Origin: an uncultured Pelagibacteraceae bacterium
GTDB taxonomy: Bacteria; Pseudomonadota; Alphaproteobacteria; Pelagibacterales; Pelagibacteraceae
DNA: 64,000 nucleotides
Assembly: GCA_902594655.1 (NCBI GenBank)
Contig: CACJMW010000004.1
Location: forward strand, 1-64,000
Direction of reading: 5' to 3'
This document shows positions 9,752 through 20,086 of the stretch, in pieces. A program made the position numbers and the translations under genes. Below the pieces are notes generated by a model, which was not told the origin of the DNA, made no database searches, and saw only the letters and a list, made by a program, of their open reading frames with translations. Position 1 is the first letter of the stretch; every line of letters starts with the position of its first letter.

Positions 9752-10276
9752 ATGAATTTAAAAGAATTTATTAGATCTATCCCTGATTATCCAAAAAAAG
9801 GTATTTTATTTAGAGATATTACTACTTTAATAAAAAATGAGAAAGCATTCGGAGAAACTATAGATCAAATTATAACTAAATCTAAATCTTACAATTTTGA
9901 TAAAGTTGCTGCAGTCGAATCTAGAGGTTTTGTATTTGCATCGGCAGTTTCTTATATATTAAAAAAACCATTTATTATGTTAAGGAAAAAAAATAAACTT
10001 CCTGCAGACGTACATTCAATAGATTTTGAATTAGAGTATGGAACTGCAACAATAGAAGTTCATAAAGATTCTATTAATAAAAATGAAAAAATTTTGATTA
10101 TTGATGATCTTATAGCAACTGGTGGAACCGCTAAAGCTGCTGCGAAGTTAGTAGAAATGTCTGATGGTAATGTTGCGGGCTTTATTTTTGTTATTAATCT
10201 ATTTGATCTAGGTGGAAGTGACTTATTACAAAAAAACTATAAAGTGGATAGTTTAATTTCCTTTCCAGGCCATTAA
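9752..10276 (+). CDS. apt: Adenine phosphoribosyltransferase
   Basis: 'IRSIPDYPKKGILFRDITTLIKN', 'KVAAVESRGFVFASAV', 'ILIIDDLIATGGTAKAA'. Confidence 0.93.
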   Translation: MNLKEFIRSIPDYPKKGILFRDITTLIKNEKAFGETIDQIITKSKSYNFDKVAAVESRGFVFASAVSYILKKPFIMLRKKNKLPADVHSIDFELEYGTATIEVHKDSINKNEKILIIDDLIATGGTAKAAAKLVEMSDGNVAGFIFVINLFDLGGSDLLQKNYKVDSLISFPGH

Positions 10277-11133
10277 TCAGTAGGTCTAAGATAAGATTTT
10301 TTTCCAATAATAGAATTAATTAATCCCAAAAAACGCATTTTATAAATTTTTTTTTTATGGGAATTAAAAAATAATGAGTAAAATAAAAACTTTACAAATG
10401 ATGAAATAAAATTTCCTACAATTTTTAATAATGCATTTAAAAATCCATAATGTTTTTTATTAAAATAAAATTTAGACCACATCCAGTGCCAGTTTCTAAT
10501 ATACTCAAGAGTATTTGATTGATCTAATTTAGTTGAATATGAACCAATGTGTTTGATTTTAGAATTTTTGACAATAAATATTTTTTCATTTTTAATCTTT
10601 TGTCTTAAACATAAATCAGTATTTTCAAGATAAAGAAAAAAATTTTCATCAAAATAGTCATTATTTTTAAATTTGGTTTTATTTATTAACATTGAGAAAC
10701 CATCAACATTATCAACTTCAATTACATTTTCACTTAATTGTTTATAGTTATTTTTTATTTCGTAGTTTGGAAAATCTTTGTTTTCATTAATTGGAGAAAT
10801 AATTGAAAAATCATTAATCTCTTTCATTGATTCAATTAAATTTATGAATGTAGTTTCATTAAAAATTACATCTGGATTGAGCACATAGGCAAAATTTGTA
10901 TTAGATGTCTTTAAGCCGATATTATTAGATGCCCCCATTCCAATATTTTTATTTAAAATAACCTCAATATTGTCATATTTCATCTCTAAATCATTCTTCA
11001 ATTCATTATCGGATGAATTTTCAATAACAATAATTTTTGATGATTGTGGTAATGAATTGATACAATTATAAATAACTTTATTAGATTTATAACTAACTAT
11101 GATAAATGTTATATCGTTTAAATCTATATTCAT
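10273..11133 (-). CDS. Glycosyltransferase family 2
   Basis: 'FIIVSYKSNKVIYNCINSLP', 'NIGMGASNNIGLKTSNTNFAYVLNPDV', 'FFLYLENTDLCLR'. Confidence 0.85.
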   Translation of the reverse strand: MNIDLNDITFIIVSYKSNKVIYNCINSLPQSSKIIVIENSSDNELKNDLEMKYDNIEVILNKNIGMGASNNIGLKTSNTNFAYVLNPDVIFNETTFINLIESMKEINDFSIISPINENKDFPNYEIKNNYKQLSENVIEVDNVDGFSMLINKTKFKNNDYFDENFFLYLENTDLCLRQKIKNEKIFIVKNSKIKHIGSYSTKLDQSNTLEYIRNWHWMWSKFYFNKKHYGFLNALLKIVGNFISSFVKFLFYSLFFNSHKKKIYKMRFLGLINSIIGKKSYLRPTD

Positions 11134-11180
11134 AGAATTTAAGAAGTATACTTAATTAGTTTATTGATGTAAAAAAAATA

Positions 11181-12194
11181 ATGCACAAAATTATTGTTAC
11201 TGGCGGACTAGGTTTTATAGGAAGTAATTTAATTAACCTTTTATTAAAGAAAAATTTTAAAGTTTTAAATATTGACAAAATAACCTATGCATCTAACTTT
11301 TATAATACAAATGAATTCAGCAAAAATAAAAACTATAAATTTATAAAATGTGATCTTTGCAATAAAAACAAATTAAAAAGATTAATTGATAAATATAAAC
11401 CTAATGGAATTTTTAATCTTGCTGCAGAAACACATGTTGATAGATCAATAGATGGTCCAAAGAATTTTATTTATTCAAATATTATTGGAACTTTTAATTT
11501 ATTGGAAATAATTAGAAATAATAAAAAAAAAATAAAACTCGTTCATATTTCAACGGATGAAGTATATGGAGATATTATCAAAGGTAGATCTAAAGAAGAT
11601 GATGCTTATAAACCTAGTTCACCTTATTCTGCTACAAAAGCATCATCTGATCACTTGGTAAGCTCATATATAAGAACTTATAAAATCCATGGAATAGTTA
11701 CTAATTGTTCAAATAATTATGGACCAAGACAACATCCTGAAAAACTAATACCAAAACTCATTTACAATATAATCAATAATAAAAAATTGCCAATATATGG
11801 AAAAGGAAAAAATTCTAGAGAATGGATATTTGTTGATGATCATTGTGAAGCTCTTATCAAAGTTTACCAAACTGGTAAAATAGGTGAATTTTATAATATT
11901 GGATCTAATTACAATCTAGATAATCTAGCAGTGGTTAAGAAATTAATAAATATTTCAAAGAAGAAAATCAAAATAGGAAATAATGTTAAAATTTATTTTG
12001 TAAAAGATAGACCTGGTCACGATAAGAGATATGCTATAGATAGTAACAAAATTAAGAAAAAAATAAATTGGAAACCTAGAATTAAATTTATGGATGGGTT
12101 AGAAAAAACATTTAATTGGTATCTAAATAATCAAAATTATTTTTTAAAATTGAAGAAAAATGATATTTTAAAAAGACTAGGAACAAAAAATTGA
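11181..12194 (+). CDS. rfbB: dTDP-glucose 4,6-dehydratase
   Basis: 'IIVTGGLGFIGSNLINLLL', 'LAAETHVDRSIDGP', 'SPYSATKASSDHLV', 'NNYGPRQHPEKLIP'. Confidence 0.92.
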   Translation: MHKIIVTGGLGFIGSNLINLLLKKNFKVLNIDKITYASNFYNTNEFSKNKNYKFIKCDLCNKNKLKRLIDKYKPNGIFNLAAETHVDRSIDGPKNFIYSNIIGTFNLLEIIRNNKKKIKLVHISTDEVYGDIIKGRSKEDDAYKPSSPYSATKASSDHLVSSYIRTYKIHGIVTNCSNNYGPRQHPEKLIPKLIYNIINNKKLPIYGKGKNSREWIFVDDHCEALIKVYQTGKIGEFYNIGSNYNLDNLAVVKKLINISKKKIKIGNNVKIYFVKDRPGHDKRYAIDSNKIKKKINWKPRIKFMDGLEKTFNWYLNNQNYFLKLKKNDILKRLGTKN

Positions 12195-13063
12195 TTAAAA
12201 AGGGAATTATTTTATCTGGAGGCATGGGTACTCGTATGAGCCCATTAACTAAAGCTGTCAACAAGCAACTTCTTCCAATATACGATAAGCCACTTATATT
12301 TTACCCACTCTCAATACTAATGTTGGCAAAAATTAAAGATATTTTGATTATTGTAAACAAAGGCCAATTAAATCAATATAAAAAAATATTACCAGATGGA
12401 AAAAGGCTTGGAATAAATATTGCTTTCAAAGAACAGGAAAGTCCAAAAGGTTTACCGGATGCTTTTATACTTGGAGAAAAATTTATAAAAAATCAAAATG
12501 TAGCTCTTATACTTGGAGATAATTTTTTCTATGGACAATATCTTACACAAAAATTAATTGACTGTACAAAAATGAAAAAAGGAGCAACAGTTTTATTACA
12601 TAAAGTTTCTAAACCTGAGCTATATGGTGTAGCAAAGATTAATAAAAAAAATAAAATTACTTTAATAAAAGAAAAGCCAAAGAAGAAATTTTCAGATCTA
12701 GCCATTACTGGACTTTATTTTTTTGATAGTAAAGTTGTTGAATATTCAAAAAAACTAAAACCATCTAAAAGAAACGAGCTTGAAATCACAGATTTATTAA
12801 AAATTTATATGAAAAAAAAAGCTTTGAAAGCAGACTTTATTGGTAGAGGTGGGGCTTGGCTAGATACAGGTTCTATTGAAGATTTTTATAAAACTAGCGC
12901 TTTTGTTTCAGCAATTGAAAATAGACAAGGATTTAAAATTGCTTGCCTAGAAGAAATTTCATTATTAAATGGATGGATTTCTAAAAAAAATATATTAGAA
13001 GCAATCAGCTTTTATGGGAAATGTGAATACTCACAATATTTAAACAAATTAATAAATACATGA
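12191..13063 (+). CDS. rfbA: Glucose-1-phosphate thymidylyltransferase (TTG start)
   Basis: 'GIILSGGMGTRMSPLTKAVNKQLLPIYDKPLIFYPLS', 'LILGDNFFYG'. Confidence 0.92.
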   Translation: MIKKGIILSGGMGTRMSPLTKAVNKQLLPIYDKPLIFYPLSILMLAKIKDILIIVNKGQLNQYKKILPDGKRLGINIAFKEQESPKGLPDAFILGEKFIKNQNVALILGDNFFYGQYLTQKLIDCTKMKKGATVLLHKVSKPELYGVAKINKKNKITLIKEKPKKKFSDLAITGLYFFDSKVVEYSKKLKPSKRNELEITDLLKIYMKKKALKADFIGRGGAWLDTGSIEDFYKTSAFVSAIENRQGFKIACLEEISLLNGWISKKNILEAISFYGKCEYSQYLNKLINT

Positions 13064-13587
13064 AAATTTATAAAACTGGATTTGATGAACTTTATGTTCT
13101 TCAAGGAGAAAGGTTTTCCGATAGTAGAGGTTTTTTAAGGGAGATTTTTAAAAAAAATTTGGTCAAAGAAAAAATGGTTTTTTCAGTAGTATCATCATCA
13201 AAAAGAAATGTAATAAGAGGATTGCATATACAAAAAAAAAATTCTCAAGCAAAATTCGTAACTGTTATTAAAGGAGAAATTTTAGACGTTGCGGTAGATT
13301 TAAGAAAAAATTCAAAAACTTTTGGAAAACATTTCAAAATTATTCTAAATGATAGAAACTCTAAATTTCTTTTCATACCCAAAGGCTTTGCGCACGGATT
13401 TCTAGCCAAAAAAAAAGAAAATCTTGTTTTGTATAGTTGTTCAAAATATAGAGAACCCCATCAAGAAAGATCAATACTATGGAATGATCCAAAGCTTTCA
13501 ATTAATTGGGGAATTAAAAAACCAATTATATCAAAAAAAGATAAAACTGCTTCTAGTTTTGATAAATTTTTAAAAGAAAAAAAATGA
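13060..13587 (+). CDS. rfbC: dTDP-4-dehydrorhamnose 3,5-epimerase family
   Basis: 'DSRGFLREIFKK', 'VIRGLHIQKK', 'IPKGFAHGFLA'. Confidence 0.88.
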   Translation: MKIYKTGFDELYVLQGERFSDSRGFLREIFKKNLVKEKMVFSVVSSSKRNVIRGLHIQKKNSQAKFVTVIKGEILDVAVDLRKNSKTFGKHFKIILNDRNSKFLFIPKGFAHGFLAKKKENLVLYSCSKYREPHQERSILWNDPKLSINWGIKKPIISKKDKTASSFDKFLKEKK

Positions 13588-14759
13588 TTTTTTTAGATCT
13601 TGGATATCAACCTTTGGCAAATGAGTATTTAAAAAATACTAATTCAAAAGAAAAAAAATATAGACTTTTGGTTGATTTCAACAAGAAAAGCAAAATTGTT
13701 TCAATTAAAAAAAAATTCTCTAGCAAAAAAATGTTTAAAAATAATTACCCTTATAGATCATCAATGTCAAAAACAATGACTCAAAGTTTCAAAACTTTTG
13801 CAAAAGATTTAAAAAAAAAATTTAAAAAAAAAAAAATTTTAGAAATTGGCTGTAACGATGGTGTATTTCTTGAAAATTTTAATAAATCTTTTTCATTAGG
13901 TATTGAACCTTGTTCTAATATCGCTCAATTATCAAAAAAAAAAGGTCTTAATGTTATTATTAAATACTGGAATCAAAGAACAGCTTTAAAAATAAGAAAA
14001 AAATTCGGTCATTTTGATCTTATATATTCTGCTAATACAATTACTCATATAAAAAATTTAAATGATGTTTTTAAATCAATAAATTTAGTTCTCAGTGATA
14101 CTGGAACTCTAATAATCCAAGATCCATCCATGTTGGAATTGTTAAAAAAAAATGCATATGATCAATTTTATAATGAACATATCTATGTTTTTTCATATGT
14201 ATCTTTATCTAAATTACTAGATAAACATAAGTTGTATATTTATAAAATTAAAAATATTTCTGAACATGGAGGTTCAATTAGATATTTTATTAAGAAAAAA
14301 ATTTCAAAAAATGTTATTGATAAATCTGTTAAAATCCAACTTCAAAAAGAAATAAAATTTGGTTTAAAAAAATTTACTACATATAAAAAATTTGGATTTG
14401 ATGTTAATAAATCTAAAAATAAACTTAAAAATATATTAGCGAAATTAAAAAATCTAAATAAAAAAGTAATTGGATATGGTGCAACTGCGAAGGCAGTTAC
14501 AGTTTTAAATTATTGTAATATTGGTAATGATATCATTAAATTTTTTTATGACACAACCCCTGAAAAGCATAATAAGTTTATACCCGGTGTAAAAATACCT
14601 GTCAAAAAGTATAGAATTTTAAATACTAAAGAAGTAGATTATGCTTTTCTTGGCGCTTGGAATTTTAAAAAAGAAATATATCAAAAAGAAAAAAAATTCT
14701 TAAAGTCTGGCGGCAAGTTTATAACTCACATACCCAAACCAAAGATTTTAAGCTATTAA
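13584..14759 (+). CDS. NDP-sugar C-methyltransferase-like SAM-dependent methyltransferase
   Basis: 'ILEIGCNDGVFLENF', 'DQFYNEHIYVFSYVSL', 'EHGGSIRYFI', 'GYGATAKAVTVLNYCNI'. Confidence 0.83.
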   Translation: MIFLDLGYQPLANEYLKNTNSKEKKYRLLVDFNKKSKIVSIKKKFSSKKMFKNNYPYRSSMSKTMTQSFKTFAKDLKKKFKKKKILEIGCNDGVFLENFNKSFSLGIEPCSNIAQLSKKKGLNVIIKYWNQRTALKIRKKFGHFDLIYSANTITHIKNLNDVFKSINLVLSDTGTLIIQDPSMLELLKKNAYDQFYNEHIYVFSYVSLSKLLDKHKLYIYKIKNISEHGGSIRYFIKKKISKNVIDKSVKIQLQKEIKFGLKKFTTYKKFGFDVNKSKNKLKNILAKLKNLNKKVIGYGATAKAVTVLNYCNIGNDIIKFFYDTTPEKHNKFIPGVKIPVKKYRILNTKEVDYAFLGAWNFKKEIYQKEKKFLKSGGKFITHIPKPKILSY

Positions 14760-14760
14760 A

Positions 14761-16893
14761 ATGTTTTCTGAAGAAAAAAAGTTTAAAAGTTTTATATTAA
14801 TTTCAATTTTAATCTGGCCTTTTATTTTTCTTTTTCCATTAAGTTTAGGAATTATTGTAATGGGTAATGATTTCGATCTGATTTATTTTTCTTACAAAAG
14901 ATATATAGCTGAAATGCTATCAGTTGGTGTGGTACCTCTTTGGTCTCCGTCTGAAGGTTCTGGAATGAGTTTAATCTTTAATCCTTTTGCGCAATACTTT
15001 TATATCCCAGGATGGATCAACTATCTAATATATTTTATTACCGAAAGTTTAACTCTTCATACATTTCTAAATTACACAATTTTTGGTTTATCAATTTTTT
15101 CTTTAGGAATTTACAAGTGGTTGAGAAGTTTAAAAATTAATCTCTATATTTGCGCTATTGTAGCAATATTAATTGTTTGCAATCTGAAATTAACTGAATT
15201 ACTCAGATTTCCAAACGCCGTCCACTCAGCAGCTTGGTTCCCATGGATACTATATGGAATAAATTCTATTACACACAATGGTAAATTTTGGAGAGGTTTT
15301 ATAGTTATTTTTTTTTCAAACTCATTTTTAATTACAGCTGGTTACCCTTATTTTATTGTTTATTCCCTTTTTCTTTTTGGTTTTTATATTGCCATTGTTT
15401 GTCCTATATTTTTAGTATCAGATAAAAATAATTTTAAAATTGTAAGCATTTTTAGCTTGTATATAAAAAATATAATTCCATTTGCGCTTTCTTATTTATT
15501 AGCACTTCCATGGTTATTAAATGTAAAATTTTTTTTAAAAAATTTAGTTGATAGGACAGAAAATAATTGGGAATTTTCAACAGAGCATAATTTTAACTGG
15601 ATAGATACTTTAGGCTCATGGATATATCCGCCTGCTTCAACTACTGAGGGATGGTACTATTCAGGAATATTGATTTCTATTTTAATTATTTTTTTAATAA
15701 CTTTACTTTTTAGAAAAGACTTTATTAGTAATATCGATCGAAAATTAATTTTATTTTCATTTTTTTTTATTATTTTTATTACTTACTTTTCATGGGTTCA
15801 AAGCTCATTTTTGTTTAAATGGTCATGGGAAAATTTACCATTAATAGGTTCACTAAGAACTTGGCCAAGGTTAAATATTACTCTATTGCCATTTATTGCT
15901 TTGTTATTGGCTTATTCAATTAAATATATTGAATTAATTTTAAGAGAAAATCAAAAAATTAAATCAAGCGTAGTAACTTTCATATTAATCTCATTTTCAT
16001 TAATATTCTTACAAGTGTGTCTTAATATTTTTGATATTAAAGATGCTGAATATTGGGGTTATTGGCAAAAATTACGTTTTGAATATGCAATCGAGTCGAC
16101 ACCAAATATAATTGGTTACTTTATTAGTTTATATAATGGAGAAATTTATATTATATTTAATATCATTTCATTGATATTAATTTCCATACTTTTCCTTAAA
16201 AGAAAAAAAATTAATTTACGCAAGTTTAAATTATTATTTATTTTTTTGTTAATCTTTACTGTTTCTGCAGAGTTATTTATTATTTCGAATTTGCAATGGG
16301 GACTTGATAAATGGAAAACAAATTATATTCAAACTTCTAATCCATTATATGAATTAAGAATGGCATTTAACAAAAAAAAAATAATTGATACAGTAAAAGG
16401 TAACGAATATTTTAGAGATAACAAAAGATTTAACGTAAACTATCCAGACAACTATGGTTATAATTCTCATGCAAAAAACTTTACAAAATACTTTGAAAGA
16501 TATGGTGGAAAAATTAAAGAAGGAGTGGATGAGGCGGACATTTATTATGTAAAGAAATTTTATGGAAATTCTGAACCGTACAAAAAAATATTTTTTTCAG
16601 AAAATATAAAATACGAAAATATTGTAAACTTCATGAAAGATAGTGACTTATATGAAATAAACTCTAATTTTAATCATAGAATTTTGCTTGAAAAATATGA
16701 CGGTAATAATGTTGAAATAAATATTACAACAGACCAAATGGGATGGGTTAGTTACATTGATAATTGGGATAGAGACTGGGAGGCATATGTTAATAATGAT
16801 AAAGTAGAAATATATAAATTGCTTGGATCTTACAAAAGTATTAAAGTTAAAAAAGGTTTTTCAAATATTAAATTTCAGTATAAACCTTGGTAA
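14761..16893 (+). CDS. Large multi-pass membrane protein, YfhO/GT-C-like
   Basis: Many TM segments, 'LWSPSEGSGMSLIFNPFAQYFYIPGW'; C-terminal soluble beta-rich tail 'WDRDWEAYVNNDKVEIYK' as in YfhO proteins. Confidence 0.6.
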   Translation: MFSEEKKFKSFILISILIWPFIFLFPLSLGIIVMGNDFDLIYFSYKRYIAEMLSVGVVPLWSPSEGSGMSLIFNPFAQYFYIPGWINYLIYFITESLTLHTFLNYTIFGLSIFSLGIYKWLRSLKINLYICAIVAILIVCNLKLTELLRFPNAVHSAAWFPWILYGINSITHNGKFWRGFIVIFFSNSFLITAGYPYFIVYSLFLFGFYIAIVCPIFLVSDKNNFKIVSIFSLYIKNIIPFALSYLLALPWLLNVKFFLKNLVDRTENNWEFSTEHNFNWIDTLGSWIYPPASTTEGWYYSGILISILIIFLITLLFRKDFISNIDRKLILFSFFFIIFITYFSWVQSSFLFKWSWENLPLIGSLRTWPRLNITLLPFIALLLAYSIKYIELILRENQKIKSSVVTFILISFSLIFLQVCLNIFDIKDAEYWGYWQKLRFEYAIESTPNIIGYFISLYNGEIYIIFNIISLILISILFLKRKKINLRKFKLLFIFLLIFTVSAELFIISNLQWGLDKWKTNYIQTSNPLYELRMAFNKKKIIDTVKGNEYFRDNKRFNVNYPDNYGYNSHAKNFTKYFERYGGKIKEGVDEADIYYVKKFYGNSEPYKKIFFSENIKYENIVNFMKDSDLYEINSNFNHRILLEKYDGNNVEINITTDQMGWVSYIDNWDRDWEAYVNNDKVEIYKLLGSYKSIKVKKGFSNIKFQYKPW

Positions 16894-16899
16894 AATAGT

Positions 16900-17646
16900 A
16901 TGAGCAAAAATATTTCATCAAAAAAAGTTTATGCAATGGTAATTTCATACAATAGTGCTCCTGTTTTAGGTGATTTATATGAAAGAATAGATAAAGATAA
17001 CTTTGATAAAGTTTATTTTTTTGACGATAACTCAAAAGATAACTCAGCAGACATTGCTAAAAATTATGATTGGATAGTTATTAAAAACGAAAAAAATTTA
17101 GGTCATGGTGGTAATTTAAAACAAGCGCTAAAGACTATATTTAATGATGGTGCTGATTATGCGGTTGAAATACATGCTGACAATCAATATTCACCAAATG
17201 AAGTATCTAAAGCTAAAGAGATGATAGAAAATGATTATGATTTAATTATTGGATCTAGATTTAAAAACAAAAATCCTTTTTTGAAAGATGGCATGCCTTT
17301 TTTAAGATATTTTACTAATAAAATGATGAGTTTATTTACTAGCAAATTATTTGGTATCAAGCTTACTGAATTTCATACAGGTTGCAAAATATATAGTAAA
17401 AATTTTTGTGAGAATGTGCCTGTTTATAAAAACTCCGACAATTATCTTTTTTCTTTTCAAATTATTTTACAAGCAAGTTTCTATAAAAAAAAATATGGAG
17501 AGATCAGCATATCTTCTAGTTATCAAGGATATAAAACTTCGTGCAATTATTCTAATGGATTAATATATTTATTAGGTAACTTCAAATATATGTTAATCTA
17601 CATTCTTGTTAAATTAAAATTGATGAAATCAGAAATTTTTTCATAA
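16900..17646 (+). CDS. Glycosyltransferase family 2 (dolichol-phosphate-mannose synthase-like)
   Basis: 'AMVISYNSAPVLGDLYERI', 'VYFFDDNSKDNSADIAKNY', 'DLIIGSRFKNKNPF'. Confidence 0.85.
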   Translation: MSKNISSKKVYAMVISYNSAPVLGDLYERIDKDNFDKVYFFDDNSKDNSADIAKNYDWIVIKNEKNLGHGGNLKQALKTIFNDGADYAVEIHADNQYSPNEVSKAKEMIENDYDLIIGSRFKNKNPFLKDGMPFLRYFTNKMMSLFTSKLFGIKLTEFHTGCKIYSKNFCENVPVYKNSDNYLFSFQIILQASFYKKKYGEISISSSYQGYKTSCNYSNGLIYLLGNFKYMLIYILVKLKLMKSEIFS

Positions 17647-18182
17647 TGTTTAAAAAAAAAACTAAATTTTCAAATTTATTTGTTTTTGAAAGTAAAAGAT
17701 TTAATGATAAAAGGGGCTTTTTAAGGGAACTTTATATAGAAAAAAAAATAGGTAAAAATCTTAAGTTTGCAATTGTATCCTCATCTAAAAAAAATGTAGT
17801 TAGAGGAATGCATTTCCAAACTAAATATGCGCAAGAAAAATTAATCACTGTTATAAAAGGGAAAATTTTAGACGTAGTAGTAGATATTAGAAGAAATTCA
17901 AAAACATTTGGCAAGCATTTTAAAGTTGTGCTTAGTGAAAATAACTCAAAGTTTTTGTATGTACCTGAAGGTTTTGCTCATGGTTTTTTAGCATTAGGAA
18001 AAGAAAATATTGTTGTTTATTATTGTTCTAATTATAGAAATGCAAAATATGAAAAATCTATAAATTGGAATGATAAAAAATTGAAAATCAATTGGGGTAT
18101 AAAAAAACCAATTATTTCAGCTAAAGATAAAAACGCACTATCCTTAATGGATTACATTAGTCAATTCGATAAAACGACTTAA
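17646..18182 (+). CDS. dTDP-4-dehydrorhamnose 3,5-epimerase paralog
   Basis: Closely similar along its length to the 13060..13587 product ('VIKGKILDVVVDIRRNSKTFGKHFKVVLSENNSKFLYVPEGFAHGFLA'). Confidence 0.85.
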   Translation: MFKKKTKFSNLFVFESKRFNDKRGFLRELYIEKKIGKNLKFAIVSSSKKNVVRGMHFQTKYAQEKLITVIKGKILDVVVDIRRNSKTFGKHFKVVLSENNSKFLYVPEGFAHGFLALGKENIVVYYCSNYRNAKYEKSINWNDKKLKINWGIKKPIISAKDKNALSLMDYISQFDKTT

Positions 18183-19005
18183 GTTTGAAGTAAGCAGCCA
18201 ATATTCCAAGAAGTTCGGCTTTATGACATCTAAATTCAAACATTTTAAGTTTAATTATACTAATAAAAATTCCTTTTAATGATTTAATTAGATTTGGAAA
18301 TGTTTTACTAAAACCAACAAAATAACTTTTGTGTTTGTTGTAATAATAGAATTTTGACCAGCAATAATGCCAATTTCTTAGAATTTCATATTTATTTTTA
18401 TGCGTAACATCAATTGATCCTTTTCCTTCGTGTTCTATATTTATATTTTCAAGTAAATAAATTTTTCTACCAGTATTTTTACATCTTTGATAAAAATCAG
18501 CTTCTTCAAAATATAAAAAGAAATTTTCATCAAAACCACCAACTTTATTAAAGACATATCTATCAAACATCATTACACAACCTGTATTAAATTTTACAAA
18601 TCTCAAACCAGTGATTTTATCCCTACCAATTATCAAATCTTTATAATTTTGTCCTTTAATCTTTGCAGTTAAGACTCCAAAATTTTTTGTTTTTTTTGCC
18701 TGATTATATAATTTATTAATTTGTGAATTTGTTATTTTAGTATCTATATCTAAATACAAAACAAATTTGGTTTTAGCTTTTTTTACTCCAAAATTTAATC
18801 CCGCACCAAAACCTTTATTTTTATTAGGAAAATAAACTTTTATTTTACGATTCTTTAAGAATTTATTTTTTATAAATTTATCATTTGAGTTTTCTACAAT
18901 TATAATATTTAAATTTTTGTTAATTTTAGAAATAATTTTAGTAATACTTTTCCTTGATTTAAATGATACAAGAATAATTGTAAGTTCGTCTTTTTTAATA
19001 CTCAT
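18157..19005 (-). CDS. Glycosyltransferase family 2, paralog of 10273..11133
   Basis: 'NKGFGAGLNFGVKKAKTKFVLYLDIDT', 'FFLYFEEADFYQRC', 'RNWHYCWSKFYYYNKH'. Confidence 0.83.
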   Translation of the reverse strand: MSIKKDELTIILVSFKSRKSITKIISKINKNLNIIIVENSNDKFIKNKFLKNRKIKVYFPNKNKGFGAGLNFGVKKAKTKFVLYLDIDTKITNSQINKLYNQAKKTKNFGVLTAKIKGQNYKDLIIGRDKITGLRFVKFNTGCVMMFDRYVFNKVGGFDENFFLYFEEADFYQRCKNTGRKIYLLENINIEHEGKGSIDVTHKNKYEILRNWHYCWSKFYYYNKHKSYFVGFSKTFPNLIKSLKGIFISIIKLKMFEFRCHKAELLGILAAYFKLKSFYRID

Positions 19006-19652
19006 TTTAGAAATAATAAATTCATAGAAAAAGTTTTACATTTAGTTTTTGCAGAAATATATTTATTTTCATTTCTAGATTTAAATTCTAAGTTCAGTTT
19101 TTGATTTTTAAAATATTTTACTACTTTTTGAAAGGAGTGAATATTTTGATTTAAATTTTTACTATTTTTTTGCTTTGCAATATATGTTTTGGAAAGTGAT
19201 AAGGGTGTATGTGTAATTAAAATTGCTAATGTATTTTTAAAATTTATGTCATTAAGAATATTTAGGTCATCTAAATATTGTATCGAAGATCCAAAATTAA
19301 TTATGTCCCATTTTTTTTTAAGAATTTTTTTATCACTGAAAATTTCAATATTATTATACCTTGATATTTTTTTTTTATTAAATGGATCAAAAATTGATAT
19401 CTTGTAGTTATTTAGATCAATTTTATTTTCCAAATTTGAATATGGAGTCAAATTACTTCCGTAATCAAGTATTTTCACTTTTTTTTTATTTTTTTTAAAA
19501 TATGTAAGAATAATAGAAACACAAAACAAATCTCTTACATGATTATAGAGGCCACTTTCAACATAGTTGAATTTATTTTTTTTGTTAAATTTAACTATTT
19601 TTTTTATCAAAGATAAATTGCTATTGTATTTATGCCAATTAAATATATTCAT
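19002..19652 (-). CDS. Putative methyltransferase-like protein in the sugar cluster
   Basis: 'KILDYGSNLTPYS' resembles a SAM-binding motif I; low-complexity, remote. Confidence 0.4.
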   Translation of the reverse strand: MNIFNWHKYNSNLSLIKKIVKFNKKNKFNYVESGLYNHVRDLFCVSIILTYFKKNKKKVKILDYGSNLTPYSNLENKIDLNNYKISIFDPFNKKKISRYNNIEIFSDKKILKKKWDIINFGSSIQYLDDLNILNDINFKNTLAILITHTPLSLSKTYIAKQKNSKNLNQNIHSFQKVVKYFKNQKLNLEFKSRNENKYISAKTKCKTFSMNLLFLK

Positions 19653-19681
19653 GTATCTAATATTAAAAAATAAACAAATTA

Positions 19682-20086
19682 ATGTCTTTGTTATACAAAA
19701 AAAACTTTAAAATATATAAAAAAAAAAGTGGCAACCTTATTCCTTTCTCTTTTAAAAAAGATATTCCTTTTAATGCTAAACGTGTTTTTTTAGTTTATGG
19801 GAATAAAGGATATGTTAGAGCAAAACATGCTCACTACAAATGTCAACAATATATAGTAGCTCTATCTGGAAGTATTCAGATTAATTATCAAACAAATAAA
19901 ATTAAATCTAAAATAATTTTAAACAATCGGTTAAAAAAAGGTTTTTTTTCAAAACCATTAACCTGGTTGGAAATCAAATTTTTGACAAAGAATTGTATAA
20001 TTATGATTTTTTGTGATATGGAGTATAAATATAGCGATTATATAGTAAACTATAAAAAATTTCTAAAATTAATTAAATCAAAATGA
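19682..20086 (+). CDS. FdtA/WxcM-like cupin (dTDP-sugar ketoisomerase family)
   Basis: 'AKRVFLVYGNKGYVRAKHAHYKCQQYIVALSGSIQI' and 'LTWLEIKFLTKNCIIMIFCDMEYKYSDYI'. Confidence 0.75.
   Translation: MSLLYKKNFKIYKKKSGNLIPFSFKKDIPFNAKRVFLVYGNKGYVRAKHAHYKCQQYIVALSGSIQINYQTNKIKSKIILNNRLKKGFFSKPLTWLEIKFLTKNCIIMIFCDMEYKYSDYIVNYKKFLKLIKSK

Noticed and set aside
13584-14759. Lys-rich low-complexity stretches as evidence of a non-coding or degenerate region
   Set aside because: Frame is open throughout with conserved methyltransferase motifs; AAA-rich codons reflect AT bias.
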